Assembly (NCBI RefSeq): GCF_002968015.1
Contig: NZ_PUIP01000001.1
Span: 434,001 to 498,000, forward strand
Source of the DNA: Massilia phosphatilytica
GTDB lineage: Bacteria; Pseudomonadota; Gammaproteobacteria; Burkholderiales; Burkholderiaceae_D
DNA: 64,000 nucleotides
Direction: 5' to 3'
The notes beneath the pieces are model-generated. The model worked only from the letters and a program-made list of their open reading frames with translations, had not been told where the DNA came from and did not search any database. The translations under genes and the position numbers were made by a program. The stretch's first letter is position 1, and every line of letters begins with the position of its first letter. This document shows positions 56,554 to 64,000 of this stretch, one piece after another.

Positions 56554-59139
56554 TCAGACGGCGACGGTATCCGCCACGTCGCGGAACTCGCTGATCTGGT
56601 CGAAGTTCATGTAGCGGTAGATCTGGTCGGCGTTCTCGGTGAGCACGCCGGTGTGCGCCATGTACTCCTCGCGGGTCGGGATCTTGCCCAGTGTCGAGCA
56701 GACTGCGGCCAGTTCGGCCGAACCCAGGTACACGCGGGTATCGATGCCGAGGCGGTTCGGGAAGTTACGCGTCGACGTCGACATCACGGTCGCACCCTTG
56801 CGGATCTGCGCCTGGTTACCCATGCACAGCGAGCAGCCCGGCATTTCCATGCGCGCGCCGGTGCGGCCCAGCGTGCCGTAGTGGCCTTCGGCCGTCAGCA
56901 CCTGCTGGTCCATCTTGGTCGGCGGGGCGACCCACAGGCGGACCGGGATGTCGGTCTTGCCTTCCAGGAGTTTCGAGGCGGCGCGGAAGTGGCCGATGTT
57001 GGTCATGCACGAGCCGACGAACACGTCGTCGATCTTGTCGCCGGCGACGTCGGATAGCGTCTTGACGTCGTCCGGGTCGTTCGGGCAGGCGACGATCGGT
57101 TCATGGATGTCGGCCAGGTCGATCTCGATGACGGCGGCGTACTCGGCATCCGCGTCCGGCGCCAGCAGGTCCGGCTTGGCCAGCCAGGCTTCCATGGCCT
57201 TGATGCGGCGTTCCAGCGTGCGGCGGTCCAGGTAGCCGTTCGCGATCATCCACTTCATCAGCGTGATGTTCGAGTTCATGTATTCGATGATCGGTGCCTT
57301 GTCCAGGTGGACCGTGCAGCCGGCGGCGGAGCGCTCGGCCGACGCGTCGGACAGTTCGAACGCCTGTTCGACCTTCAGGTTCGGCAGGCCTTCGATTTCC
57401 AGGATGCGGCCGGAGAAGATGTTCTTCTTGCCCTTCTTGTCGACGGTCAGCAGGCCTTGCTGGATCGCGTACAGCGGGATCGCGTTGACCAGGTCACGCA
57501 GGGTGACGCCCGGCTTCATCTCGCCCTTGAAGCGGACCAGCACCGATTCCGGCATGTCCAGCGGCATCACGCCGGTGGCGGCCGCGAAGGCGACGAGGCC
57601 CGAGCCGGCCGGGAACGAGATACCGATCGGGAAGCGGGTGTGCGAGTCGCCGCCGGTGCCGACGGTGTCCGGCAGCAGCAGGCGGTTCAGCCACGAGTGG
57701 ATCACGCCGTCGCCCGGACGCAGCGCGACGCCGCCGCGATTCTCGATGAACGTCGGCAGTTCCTTGTGCATCTTGACGTCGACCAGCTTCGGATAGGCGG
57801 CCGTGTGGCAGAACGATTGCATCACGAGGTCGGCCGAGAAGCCCAGGCAGGCCAGGTCCTTCAGCTCGTCGCGGGTCATCGGGCCGGTGGTGTCCTGCGA
57901 GCCCACGGTGGTCATCTTCGGTTCGCAGTACGTGCCCGGGCGGATGCCCTGGCCTTCCGGCAGACCGCACGCGCGGCCGACCATCTTCTGGGCCAGCGAG
58001 AAGCCGCGGCCGCTGTCTTCCGGGTTCTGCGGCAGGCGGAACAGCGTCGACGGGGCGAGGCCCAGCGCTTCGCGCGCCTTGGAGGTGAGGCCGCGGCCGA
58101 TGATCAGCGGAATACGGCCGCCGGCGCGCACTTCGTCGAACAGCACGTCGGATTTCACTTTGAACTCGGCGATGACTTCGCCGTTCTTCAGGGCCTTGCC
58201 GTCGTACGGACGCAGTTCGATGACGTCGCCCATTTCCATGTTCGTCACGTCCAGCTCGATCGGCAGGGCGCCGGCGTCTTCCATCGTGTTGTAGAAGATC
58301 GGGGCGATCTTGGTGCCGAGGCACACGCCGCCGAAGCGCTTGTTCGGGATGAACGGGATGTCTTCGCCCGTGAACCACAGCACCGAGTTGGTGGCGGATT
58401 TACGCGAGGAGCCCGTGCCGACCACGTCGCCGACGTAGGCGACCAGGTGGCCCTTGGCCTTCAGTGCCTCGATCTGCTTGATCGGGCCGATCTTGCCCGG
58501 CTCTTCCGGGTTGATGCCCGGACGCGGGTTCTTCAGCATGGCCAGCGCGTGCAGCGGGATGTCCGGACGGGTGGTGGCGTCCGGGGCCGGCGACAGGTCG
58601 TCAGTGTTGGTCTCGCCGGACACCTTGAACACGGTCAGCGTCATGCTTTCCGGAACGGCCGGACGCGACGTGAACCACTCGGCGTCGGCCCACGACTGGA
58701 TCACTTCCTTGGCGTTGGCGCTGCCCTTGTCGGCCAGTTCCTTGACGTCGTGGAAGTAGTCGAACATCAGCAGGGTCTTTTTCAGGCCTTCGGCCGCGAC
58801 CTTGCCGACGACGTCATCGTCCAGCAGGTCGATCATTGGCTTGATGTTGAAGCCGCCGAGCATCGTGCCCAGCAGGCGCGTCGCCAGTTCGCGCGAAACC
58901 AGCGGGCTGGTTTCCTCGCCGCGGGCGATCTTGTTCAGGAAGGCGGCCTTGACCTTCGCCGCGTCGTCCACGCCCGCCGGGACGCGGTTGGTGATCAGGT
59001 CGACCAGGAAGTCTTCTTCGCCCGCCGGCGGGTTTTTCAGGAGTTCGACCAGGTCCGTGGTCTGTGCTGCGGACAGGGGCAGCGGGGGCACGCCGAGGGC
59101 GGCGCGTTCGGCGACATGGGTGCGGTATGCGGCTAACAT
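56554..59139 (-). CDS. acnB: Aconitate hydratase B
   Basis: An 861-residue TCA-cycle enzyme that interconverts citrate and isocitrate. AcnB features: the N-terminal HEAT-like domain ([20 protein letters not shown]), the swivel domain ([20 protein letters not shown]), and the [4Fe-4S] cysteines in [15 protein letters not shown] and [11 protein letters not shown]. Length agrees with E. coli AcnB (865). The upstream region has a GTCTT/AAGAC dyad overlapping the probable promoter. A terminator follows the gene. Confidence 0.97.
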   Translation of the reverse strand: MLAAYRTHVAERAALGVPPLPLSAAQTTDLVELLKNPPAGEEDFLVDLITNRVPAGVDDAAKVKAAFLNKIARGEETSPLVSRELATRLLGTMLGGFNIKPMIDLLDDDVVGKVAAEGLKKTLLMFDYFHDVKELADKGSANAKEVIQSWADAEWFTSRPAVPESMTLTVFKVSGETNTDDLSPAPDATTRPDIPLHALAMLKNPRPGINPEEPGKIGPIKQIEALKAKGHLVAYVGDVVGTGSSRKSATNSVLWFTGEDIPFIPNKRFGGVCLGTKIAPIFYNTMEDAGALPIELDVTNMEMGDVIELRPYDGKALKNGEVIAEFKVKSDVLFDEVRAGGRIPLIIGRGLTSKAREALGLAPSTLFRLPQNPEDSGRGFSLAQKMVGRACGLPEGQGIRPGTYCEPKMTTVGSQDTTGPMTRDELKDLACLGFSADLVMQSFCHTAAYPKLVDVKMHKELPTFIENRGGVALRPGDGVIHSWLNRLLLPDTVGTGGDSHTRFPIGISFPAGSGLVAFAAATGVMPLDMPESVLVRFKGEMKPGVTLRDLVNAIPLYAIQQGLLTVDKKGKKNIFSGRILEIEGLPNLKVEQAFELSDASAERSAAGCTVHLDKAPIIEYMNSNITLMKWMIANGYLDRRTLERRIKAMEAWLAKPDLLAPDADAEYAAVIEIDLADIHEPIVACPNDPDDVKTLSDVAGDKIDDVFVGSCMTNIGHFRAASKLLEGKTDIPVRLWVAPPTKMDQQVLTAEGHYGTLGRTGARMEMPGCSLCMGNQAQIRKGATVMSTSTRNFPNRLGIDTRVYLGSAELAAVCSTLGKIPTREEYMAHTGVLTENADQIYRYMNFDQISEFRDVADTVAV

Positions 59140-59212
59140 GGGAAGCTCTTTCAGTCGTTTTGAAAAGCAGGACAGCGGTTGCTGGCCCTGTACTGCCGAT
59201 ATTGTATCTCAA

Positions 59213-59233
59213 GTCTTCTATAAGACATAAGAC
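59213..59233 (-). promoter_or_regulatory. Dyad and repeats in the acnB promoter
   Basis: GTCTT-N4-AAGAC at 59213-59226, and a direct repeat ATAAGAC at 59220-59226 and 59227-59233, lie about 75-95 bases before acnB. On the minus strand a possible -10 (TACAAT) follows within 15 bases. The pattern resembles GntR-type operators before TCA-cycle genes in betaproteobacteria; the regulator is not known. Confidence 0.45.
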
Positions 59234-59260
59234 GAGAAACACATTTGTCCGATCTGCGCA

Positions 59261-60136
59261 TCAGCCCGGCGCCTGGCCGCTGCGCACGATGTCGCGCGGC
59301 GTCATGCCGAACTCGCGCTTCATCCACGCCGCCATGTGGCTTTGATGGGCAAAACCGACCTCCAGCGCCACCTGGCCGGCGCTCAGCCGTCCCTGCAGCA
59401 GCATCGACCGGGCCCGCTCCAGGCGCCGCTGCACGACGTACCGGTGCACGGACATGCCCATCGTCTCGCGAAACAGGACGTTGAAATGCGGTACGCTCAA
59501 TTCGACGAGGGCGGCCAGCCGGTCCAGGGACAGGCGTTCGTCGAGGTGCGCCTCGATGTAGTCGATCACCCGCGCCGCCGCCCGTGCCGACAGCGCGCGC
59601 CGCTTGCGGCTGTCCGCGACCTCGGCGCCAACCAGGCGCACGGCCATCGCGGTGCCCAGGCTTTCGGCGTAGAGCGGGTCGGAGGCATCCTCGGCCTCGA
59701 GTTCGGCCAGCAGCGCCCACGCCAGGTGCTGGAAGCGCGGGTCGCGCCACTGGAACGCCGGGCGGATCCGTGCGGCGGCCGGCTTCAGCCCGAGTTGATC
59801 GCAGGTCTTGCCCACGAAGTCCTCCGCGAACCAGATGCTCAGGATCGTGCAGTCGGCATCGTCAGACCATTCGCCGTCCAGGCCTGCGGGAATCACGTCG
59901 ACGTCGCCATGGGCCTGGATGCGTGCCGAGCGCCGGCCGTCGCAGCGGCACAGGGCTCGGACCGGCCGGCCCACGTGTACGCCCACGCGATGGTGCACGA
60001 TTCCGGGAATACGGTGCCGGCCGGCGGCGACTTCGACCATCCCGGCGCCGAAGCCCGTCCAGCCGAGCGCTGCGCTCGATACCAGGCTGCGGCGCTGGCC
60101 GGAGTGCGGTTCCAGGGTGGTGCGGTGTGCATGCAT
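59261..60136 (-). CDS. AraC-family transcriptional regulator
   Basis: A 291-residue regulator. The N-terminal cupin-like effector part (about 1-150) includes VEVAAGRHRIPGIVHHRVGV and DVIPAGLDGEWSDD. The C-terminal double helix-turn-helix is IDYIEAHLDERLSLDRLAAL, LSVPHFNVLFRETMGMSVHR and FAHQSHMAAWMKREFGMTPR. GGAGA stands before ATG 60136. It is divergent from the NmrA-like gene (171 bases between starts), its likely target. The effector is unknown. Confidence 0.9.
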   Translation of the reverse strand: MHAHRTTLEPHSGQRRSLVSSAALGWTGFGAGMVEVAAGRHRIPGIVHHRVGVHVGRPVRALCRCDGRRSARIQAHGDVDVIPAGLDGEWSDDADCTILSIWFAEDFVGKTCDQLGLKPAAARIRPAFQWRDPRFQHLAWALLAELEAEDASDPLYAESLGTAMAVRLVGAEVADSRKRRALSARAAARVIDYIEAHLDERLSLDRLAALVELSVPHFNVLFRETMGMSVHRYVVQRRLERARSMLLQGRLSAGQVALEVGFAHQSHMAAWMKREFGMTPRDIVRSGQAPG

Positions 60137-60306
60137 GGCGGGGTCTCCTCCTGTCGGTTCGATCCCGTATTCTGCCGCATGTGCGGGCCCGGCCGGCCGG
60201 CCGCCCGGCAGATCGTCATCCGGATCTGCTGCAAATCCGCCGTTCCTGCGCGCCCGCGCGTGCGCCGCCACGTAAGCTCGATGCCTTGTGATCGAGGAGA
60301 CAAGTC

Positions 60307-61191
60307 ATGGTTGTAGTCTTTGGAGCATCGGGTAACGTGGGACGTTCCACGGTGGCCGCGCTGCGGCAGGCCGGGCAAGGCGTGCGCGCGGTCGTGCGCG
60401 ACCCGGACCGGGCGCGGGCGCTGGTCCGCATGGGGTGCGACGTCGCGGTCGCCGACCTCGACGACGCAGATGCCGTGCGGCGCTCGCTCGCGGGCGCGCG
60501 GGCCGTGCAGGTGCTGTGTCCCGTCCCGTATCGCCATCCGGATCCCGCCGGTGCCATGCGCGGGACGATCGCGACGCTTGCCCGCGCCTTGCATGGCCAG
60601 CCGCGCCTGCATGTCGTCGCATTGTCGGACTACGGCGCCGAGCGCGGTGCGGGCACGGGCATCCCGCTGCTGTACCGGGACTTCGAGGCGGCGCTCGCGG
60701 AGGTGGTGCCGCGCCTGACCATGTTGCGTTCGGCGGAACACATGCAGAACTGGGCACGCGCGATTCCCGTGGCGCTGGAAACGGGGCGCCTCCCCACGTT
60801 CCACGGCGCCGGCAAGCCGTTGCCGACGGTGGCGGCGGGCGACGTGGGCATCGTCGCCTCCGCGCTGCTGCTCCAGGAGCGGCACCGCGATGGCGTCGCC
60901 GTCGTCAGCGTCGAGGGACCGCGGCGTTACGGTGTCGCCGACGTGGCCCGCATCCTTGGAGACGTGGGCGGCCGGGACATCGTTCCCCATGCGGTGCCGC
61001 GCGACGACTGGCCGGCAGCGCTCGTGCGGGCTGGACTGAGCCCGGCGATGGCGGATCTCCTCGGCGCGACCCATGACGCCCACAACGAGGGGCGCATCGA
61101 CGCGCAACCCGGCACGCTGCGGCGCTTCGGCACGACGGCATTGCGCGACGTGCTGGCGGCGCTGTTGCCGCCGGCCCTGGCCCGGGAGTGA
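60307..61191 (+). CDS. NmrA-like NAD(P)-binding oxidoreductase
   Basis: A 294-residue atypical SDR. It begins directly with the Rossmann motif MVVVFGASGNVGRSTVAALR, and RAVVRDPDRARALVRMGCDV marks the dinucleotide-binding second strand. No Tyr-x-x-x-Lys site of classical SDRs is seen; NmrA-like proteins often sense redox state or reduce quinones (QOR2-like). GAGGAGACAAGTC precedes the start. It is divergent from the AraC regulator. The substrate is not known. Confidence 0.88.
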   Translation: MVVVFGASGNVGRSTVAALRQAGQGVRAVVRDPDRARALVRMGCDVAVADLDDADAVRRSLAGARAVQVLCPVPYRHPDPAGAMRGTIATLARALHGQPRLHVVALSDYGAERGAGTGIPLLYRDFEAALAEVVPRLTMLRSAEHMQNWARAIPVALETGRLPTFHGAGKPLPTVAAGDVGIVASALLLQERHRDGVAVVSVEGPRRYGVADVARILGDVGGRDIVPHAVPRDDWPAALVRAGLSPAMADLLGATHDAHNEGRIDAQPGTLRRFGTTALRDVLAALLPPALARE

Positions 61192-61301
61192 CGCATGCGA
61201 ATCTTGTGCAACGTTCTTGCGGGCCTGTCCAGCTGCGTGCAGTGCAGGTGTCTGCGCCAGGTGCTGCGTGCCATCCCTGACAGCAACGATGACTTCGTGA
61301 G

Positions 61302-61781
61302 CTATTGATCCGTCAGCGGGGTCGCCACCTTCTTCAGCGTGCGCAGTACGAAGCTCGACTTGCTGTGGCGGATGCCCGGGATGTTGTAGATGCGCTCGCG
61401 CAGCAGCCGTTCGTAGTCGCGCGTGTCCTTCACGGCGATGCGGATGAAGTAATCGTAGTCGCCCGAGATCAGCGCGGCCTCCAGCACTTCCGGGATCGAT
61501 TCGAGCGCCTGGCCGAACTTGTACAGCGTCTCTTCGCTGTGGCTGTCCAGCGTCACCTGCACGATGACGGTGTCGTTGTAGCCGAGGCTCGCCAGGTCGA
61601 CTTTCACCGTGTACGCCTCCAGCAGGCCGCTGTCCGTCATCCGCTTGATGCGGTTCCAGCAGGATGTCGTCGACAGGTTCACGGCGCTGCTGATCTCCTG
61701 CAGCGGCGTGCGCGAGTCCTTCAGGAGGATGGCAAGAATCCGCAGGTCGGTGGTGTCGTAAATTTTTCGCTGATCTTCCAT
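61302..61781 (-). CDS. Lrp/AsnC-family transcriptional regulator
   Basis: A 159-residue Lrp-type regulator. The helix-turn-helix is DLRILAILLKDSRTPLQEIS plus AVNLSTTSCWNRIKRMTDSG. The RAM ligand domain follows (about 70-145; VTLDSHSEETLYKFGQALES, LISGDYDYFIRIAVKD). Family members bind amino acids. It is divergent from the acetolactate synthase gene, 85 bases apart, so branched-chain amino acids are plausible effectors. The start is ATG 61781; the frame extends upstream to 61943 over the neighbour's 5' end, which is not credible. Confidence 0.9.
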   Translation of the reverse strand: MEDQRKIYDTTDLRILAILLKDSRTPLQEISSAVNLSTTSCWNRIKRMTDSGLLEAYTVKVDLASLGYNDTVIVQVTLDSHSEETLYKFGQALESIPEVLEAALISGDYDYFIRIAVKDTRDYERLLRERIYNIPGIRHSKSSFVLRTLKKVATPLTDQ

Positions 61782-61866
61782 ATGGAGTGAAAAGCTTTCG
61801 GATAATAGGGCAATTATAGCGAAAACTATGAAGCACTTTCCGCGAGCGGCCCGATAAAATTCAGGG

Positions 61867-63591
61867 ATGAAAACACTTCCCGACACTCCCTTGACCGCCG
61901 CCCGCGTGCTGGTCGATACGCTGGTCGACTGCGGCGTCGACACCGTGTTCGGCTATCCCGGCGGCGCCGTGCTGCCGCTGTACGATGCGCTCGCCCTCGA
62001 CTCGCGCATCCGCCACGTCCTCGTGCGCCACGAACAGGCGGCCGTCCATGCGGCCCAGGGGTATGCGCGGTCGACCGGGCGGCTGGGTGTCGTCTTCGTG
62101 ACGTCGGGGCCCGGTGTCGCGAACACGACGTCCGGGCTGCTCGACGCCATGAGCGATTCGATACCCGTGCTGTGCGTCAGCGGCCAGGTCGCGACCGGCG
62201 CGATCGGCACCAGCGCGTTCCAGGAATGCGACGCGCTCGGCATCACGCGCCCGGTCACGAAATGGAATACGCAGGTGCGCGAAGCCGCCGCCGTCGCCGG
62301 CACGATCCGCACGGCTGTCGCGACGGCGCTGGGCGGACGGCCGGGGCCCGTGCTGGTCGACGTGCCGAAGGATGTCCAGGCGACCCACGTGGCGGCCGCC
62401 TTGCCCGGCCCGCGTGCGCAGACCGTCCCCGCGGCCGTGGAGGACGCCGCGCTGGGGCGGGCCGCGCACCTGATCCGGCACGCGCGCCGGCCCGTGTTCT
62501 ACGGCGGCGGAGGCCTGATCAACGCGGGCGACGCCGCCTGCGCCGCGTTCGCCCGCCTCGTGCGCTGGAAGGATGCGCCGTGTACGCTGACCCTGATGGG
62601 GCTGGGCGCGTTTCCCGCGTCGGACCCGCGCTGGCTCGGCATGCTGGGCATGCACGGCACGCTGGAAGCGAACCTCGCGATGCACGAAGCGGACCTCGTC
62701 GTGTGCGTGGGCGCGCGCTTCGACGACCGCGTTACGGGGCACCTGGCGCACTTCTGTCCGGACGCGCGCATCGTCCACGTCGACATCGATCCCGCGTCGA
62801 TCGGCAAGGTCGTGCGGACCGACGTGGGCGTCGCCGGCGACTGCGCCGCGGTCCTCGCCGGCCTGCTCCGCATGCTGGACGGCGCGGAGGCCGACGCCGC
62901 GCTGACCGCAGCATGGTGGGACCGGGTCGCCGCGTGGCGCGCGGCGCGCTGCCTCGACGTGCCCGAGACCGCGGCGGGCATCCAGCCGCAACGCCTGATG
63001 CGCACGCTCGCGGGCCACGTCGCGCGGCGCGATGCCATCGTGTCCACCGACGTGGGCCAGCACCAGATGTGGGCGGCGCAGTACCTGGGGTTCGAGCGTC
63101 CCCGGCGCTGGCTGACGTCGGGCGGCGGGGGCACGATGGGCTATGGCCTGCCCGCGGCGATCGGCGCCCAGGTCGCGCATCCGGATAATCTCGTCGTGTG
63201 CATCTCGGGCGACGCGTCCGTGCTGATGAACATCCAGGAACTGGCGACGGCGGTACAGCACCGGTGTCCCGTGAAACTGGTCCTGTCGAACAACGGCTGC
63301 ATGGGCATGGTGCGCCAGTGGCAGGAACTGCACTACGAGGGACGCTACAGCCACAGTTATTCGGAGGCGTTGCCGGACTTCGTGGCGCTGGCCCGCGCAT
63401 TCGGCTGGCAGGCGCGCCGCGTCGAGGACCCCGGCGAGCTGGATGCCGCCGTGGCGGCGTGCATGGATTCAACGGGCCCGTACCTGCTCGACGTGCGGGT
63501 CGAGCAGGCCGAGAACTGCTTTCCGATGATCCCGGCGGGGCGGGGGCATCACGAGATCCTGCTGGCGAAGGACCGCTGGTACGGGGCTTAG
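61867..63591 (+). CDS. Acetolactate synthase large subunit, thiamine diphosphate enzyme
   Basis: A 574-residue TPP enzyme. The catalytic Glu is in [17 protein letters not shown] (about 57). [19 protein letters not shown] lies in the pyrimidine domain and the PP domain has [15 protein letters not shown] with the later [30 protein letters not shown] is typical of acetolactate synthases (IlvB/IlvG). No small regulatory subunit gene follows, so the subunit is supplied elsewhere or this is a catabolic or stand-alone enzyme. The divergent Lrp-type gene suggests amino-acid-dependent control. The stop overlaps the end of the GH97 gene by three bases. Confidence 0.92.
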   Translation: MKTLPDTPLTAARVLVDTLVDCGVDTVFGYPGGAVLPLYDALALDSRIRHVLVRHEQAAVHAAQGYARSTGRLGVVFVTSGPGVANTTSGLLDAMSDSIPVLCVSGQVATGAIGTSAFQECDALGITRPVTKWNTQVREAAAVAGTIRTAVATALGGRPGPVLVDVPKDVQATHVAAALPGPRAQTVPAAVEDAALGRAAHLIRHARRPVFYGGGGLINAGDAACAAFARLVRWKDAPCTLTLMGLGAFPASDPRWLGMLGMHGTLEANLAMHEADLVVCVGARFDDRVTGHLAHFCPDARIVHVDIDPASIGKVVRTDVGVAGDCAAVLAGLLRMLDGAEADAALTAAWWDRVAAWRAARCLDVPETAAGIQPQRLMRTLAGHVARRDAIVSTDVGQHQMWAAQYLGFERPRRWLTSGGGGTMGYGLPAAIGAQVAHPDNLVVCISGDASVLMNIQELATAVQHRCPVKLVLSNNGCMGMVRQWQELHYEGRYSHSYSEALPDFVALARAFGWQARRVEDPGELDAAVAACMDSTGPYLLDVRVEQAENCFPMIPAGRGHHEILLAKDRWYGA

Positions 63592-64000
63592 AGGGGCCGC
63601 AGCCACAGCGCCTGGCCGCCCGAGGCGGGCAGGTCGAGCTGCAGTACGGTGGCCGCGTCGACCGTGCGCGTCCGGATACCGACGCGCGTGGCCGTTGGCG
63701 CAGCCGGGTCGTCCGCATAGATCGTCGCCTCGTAGCGCTTGCCCTTCGGCAGGAAGTCGAGGCGCAGCGGGATGCGGCGCGCGTCGTTGTTCGTGATGCT
63801 GCCGACGAACCACTCGTCGCCCTTGCGCCGGGCGATCGTCACATCGCGGCCCGGTGCGCCGTCCAGCACGCGCGTCTCGTCCCAGGTGGTCGGGATGCGG
63901 TCCCAGAACGCCAGCTCCGGTTCGTCGTGCGAGCGCTCCGGCCTGTCGTACCAGTACAGCGTCTGCAGCGGGCTGTAGTAGATGACGGCCAATGCGAGCT
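63588..64000 (-). CDS. GH97-family glycosidase, C-terminal part (cut by window edge)
   Basis: The last 137 codons of a gene whose 5' part lies beyond the right edge. The sequence matches the end of the GH97 barrel and its C-terminal domain: [56 protein letters not shown]97 enzymes (SusB type) are alpha-glucosidases or alpha-galactosidases of the periplasm. The catalytic residues are outside, so mechanism and specificity cannot be assigned. It converges with the acetolactate synthase gene. Confidence 0.88.
   Translation of the reverse strand, partial: LALAVIYYSPLQTLYWYDRPERSHDEPELAFWDRIPTTWDETRVLDGAPGRDVTIARRKGDEWFVGSITNNDARRIPLRLDFLPKGKRYEATIYADDPAAPTATRVGIRTRTVDAATVLQLDLPASGGQALWLRPL

Overview
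The window is about 66-68% GC and reads as chromosome of a Gram-negative betaproteobacterium. The mix of carbohydrate-oriented TonB receptors, many secreted glycoside hydrolases, a complete benzoate/catechol pathway and small-molecule chemoreceptors suggests Oxalobacteraceae (Massilia/Telluria/Duganella type). This placement is inferred from gene content and protein similarity recalled from memory, not from a search. There are no rRNA genes, intact tRNA genes, CRISPR arrays or insertion sequences.

Region 1 (1-23569) is a plant cell-wall, probably pectin, utilisation locus. It holds a GH95 fucosidase (cut by the left edge), a large TonB-dependent receptor (TBDR), a GH43 lipoprotein, a modular pectinesterase, a GH3 enzyme with an inserted PA14 domain, a FecI/FecR-type sigma/anti-sigma pair, a second TBDR with an STN signalling domain, a XylR-like regulator, a GH28 polygalacturonase and a large GH2 enzyme. 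The two TBDRs are paralogues under different control. The first has palindromic operators of the GntR type in front of it. The second shares a near-identical ECF-type promoter with the sigma gene, which implies autoregulated trans-envelope signalling. The proposed flow is: secreted esterase and polygalacturonase cut the polymer, the TBDRs import oligomers, and periplasmic or lipoprotein GH43/GH3/GH2/GH95 enzymes trim them.

Region 2 (23570-28350) is a rearranged zone. It has a tmRNA/tRNA-3'-end-like stretch, a lower-GC SDR/MerR cassette with a textbook 20-bp-spacer MerR promoter, a chemoreceptor lacking its N-terminal half, an FRG-domain protein, and 5'-truncated porin and LysR remnants that abut each other at about 27.81 kb.

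Region 3 (28394-36227) is mixed. It contains hypothetical secreted and membrane proteins, an MctP-type monocarboxylate permease with its DUF3311 partner, a cupin plus a thioredoxin-like protein, a PHB-depolymerase-family esterase preceded by a perfect 19-bp palindrome, a frameshifted alpha/beta hydrolase and a CzcE-like protein.

Region 4 (36378-49019) is a complete benzoate-to-3-oxoadipate-level module. The uptake genes benE, an MFS symporter and a porin run rightwards. The catabolic operon catB-catC-catA-benA-benB-benC-benD-pcaD runs leftwards from the divergent catR/benM regulator. Both promoters carry the same 44-bp block (36 identities) containing three ATAC/GTAT half-sites in identical spacing. 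A soluble chemoreceptor sits where the two units converge.

Region 5 (49022-64000) holds a YddG-like exporter, a second double-remnant scar (LysR/MOFRL glycerate kinase at about 50.2 kb), an L,D-transpeptidase, a GH27 alpha-galactosidase, a CNNM/CorC-type membrane protein, a rhodanese, aconitase B with a dyad in its promoter, an AraC regulator divergent from an NmrA-like oxidoreductase, an Lrp-type regulator divergent from an acetolactate synthase, and the C-terminal end of a GH97 enzyme.
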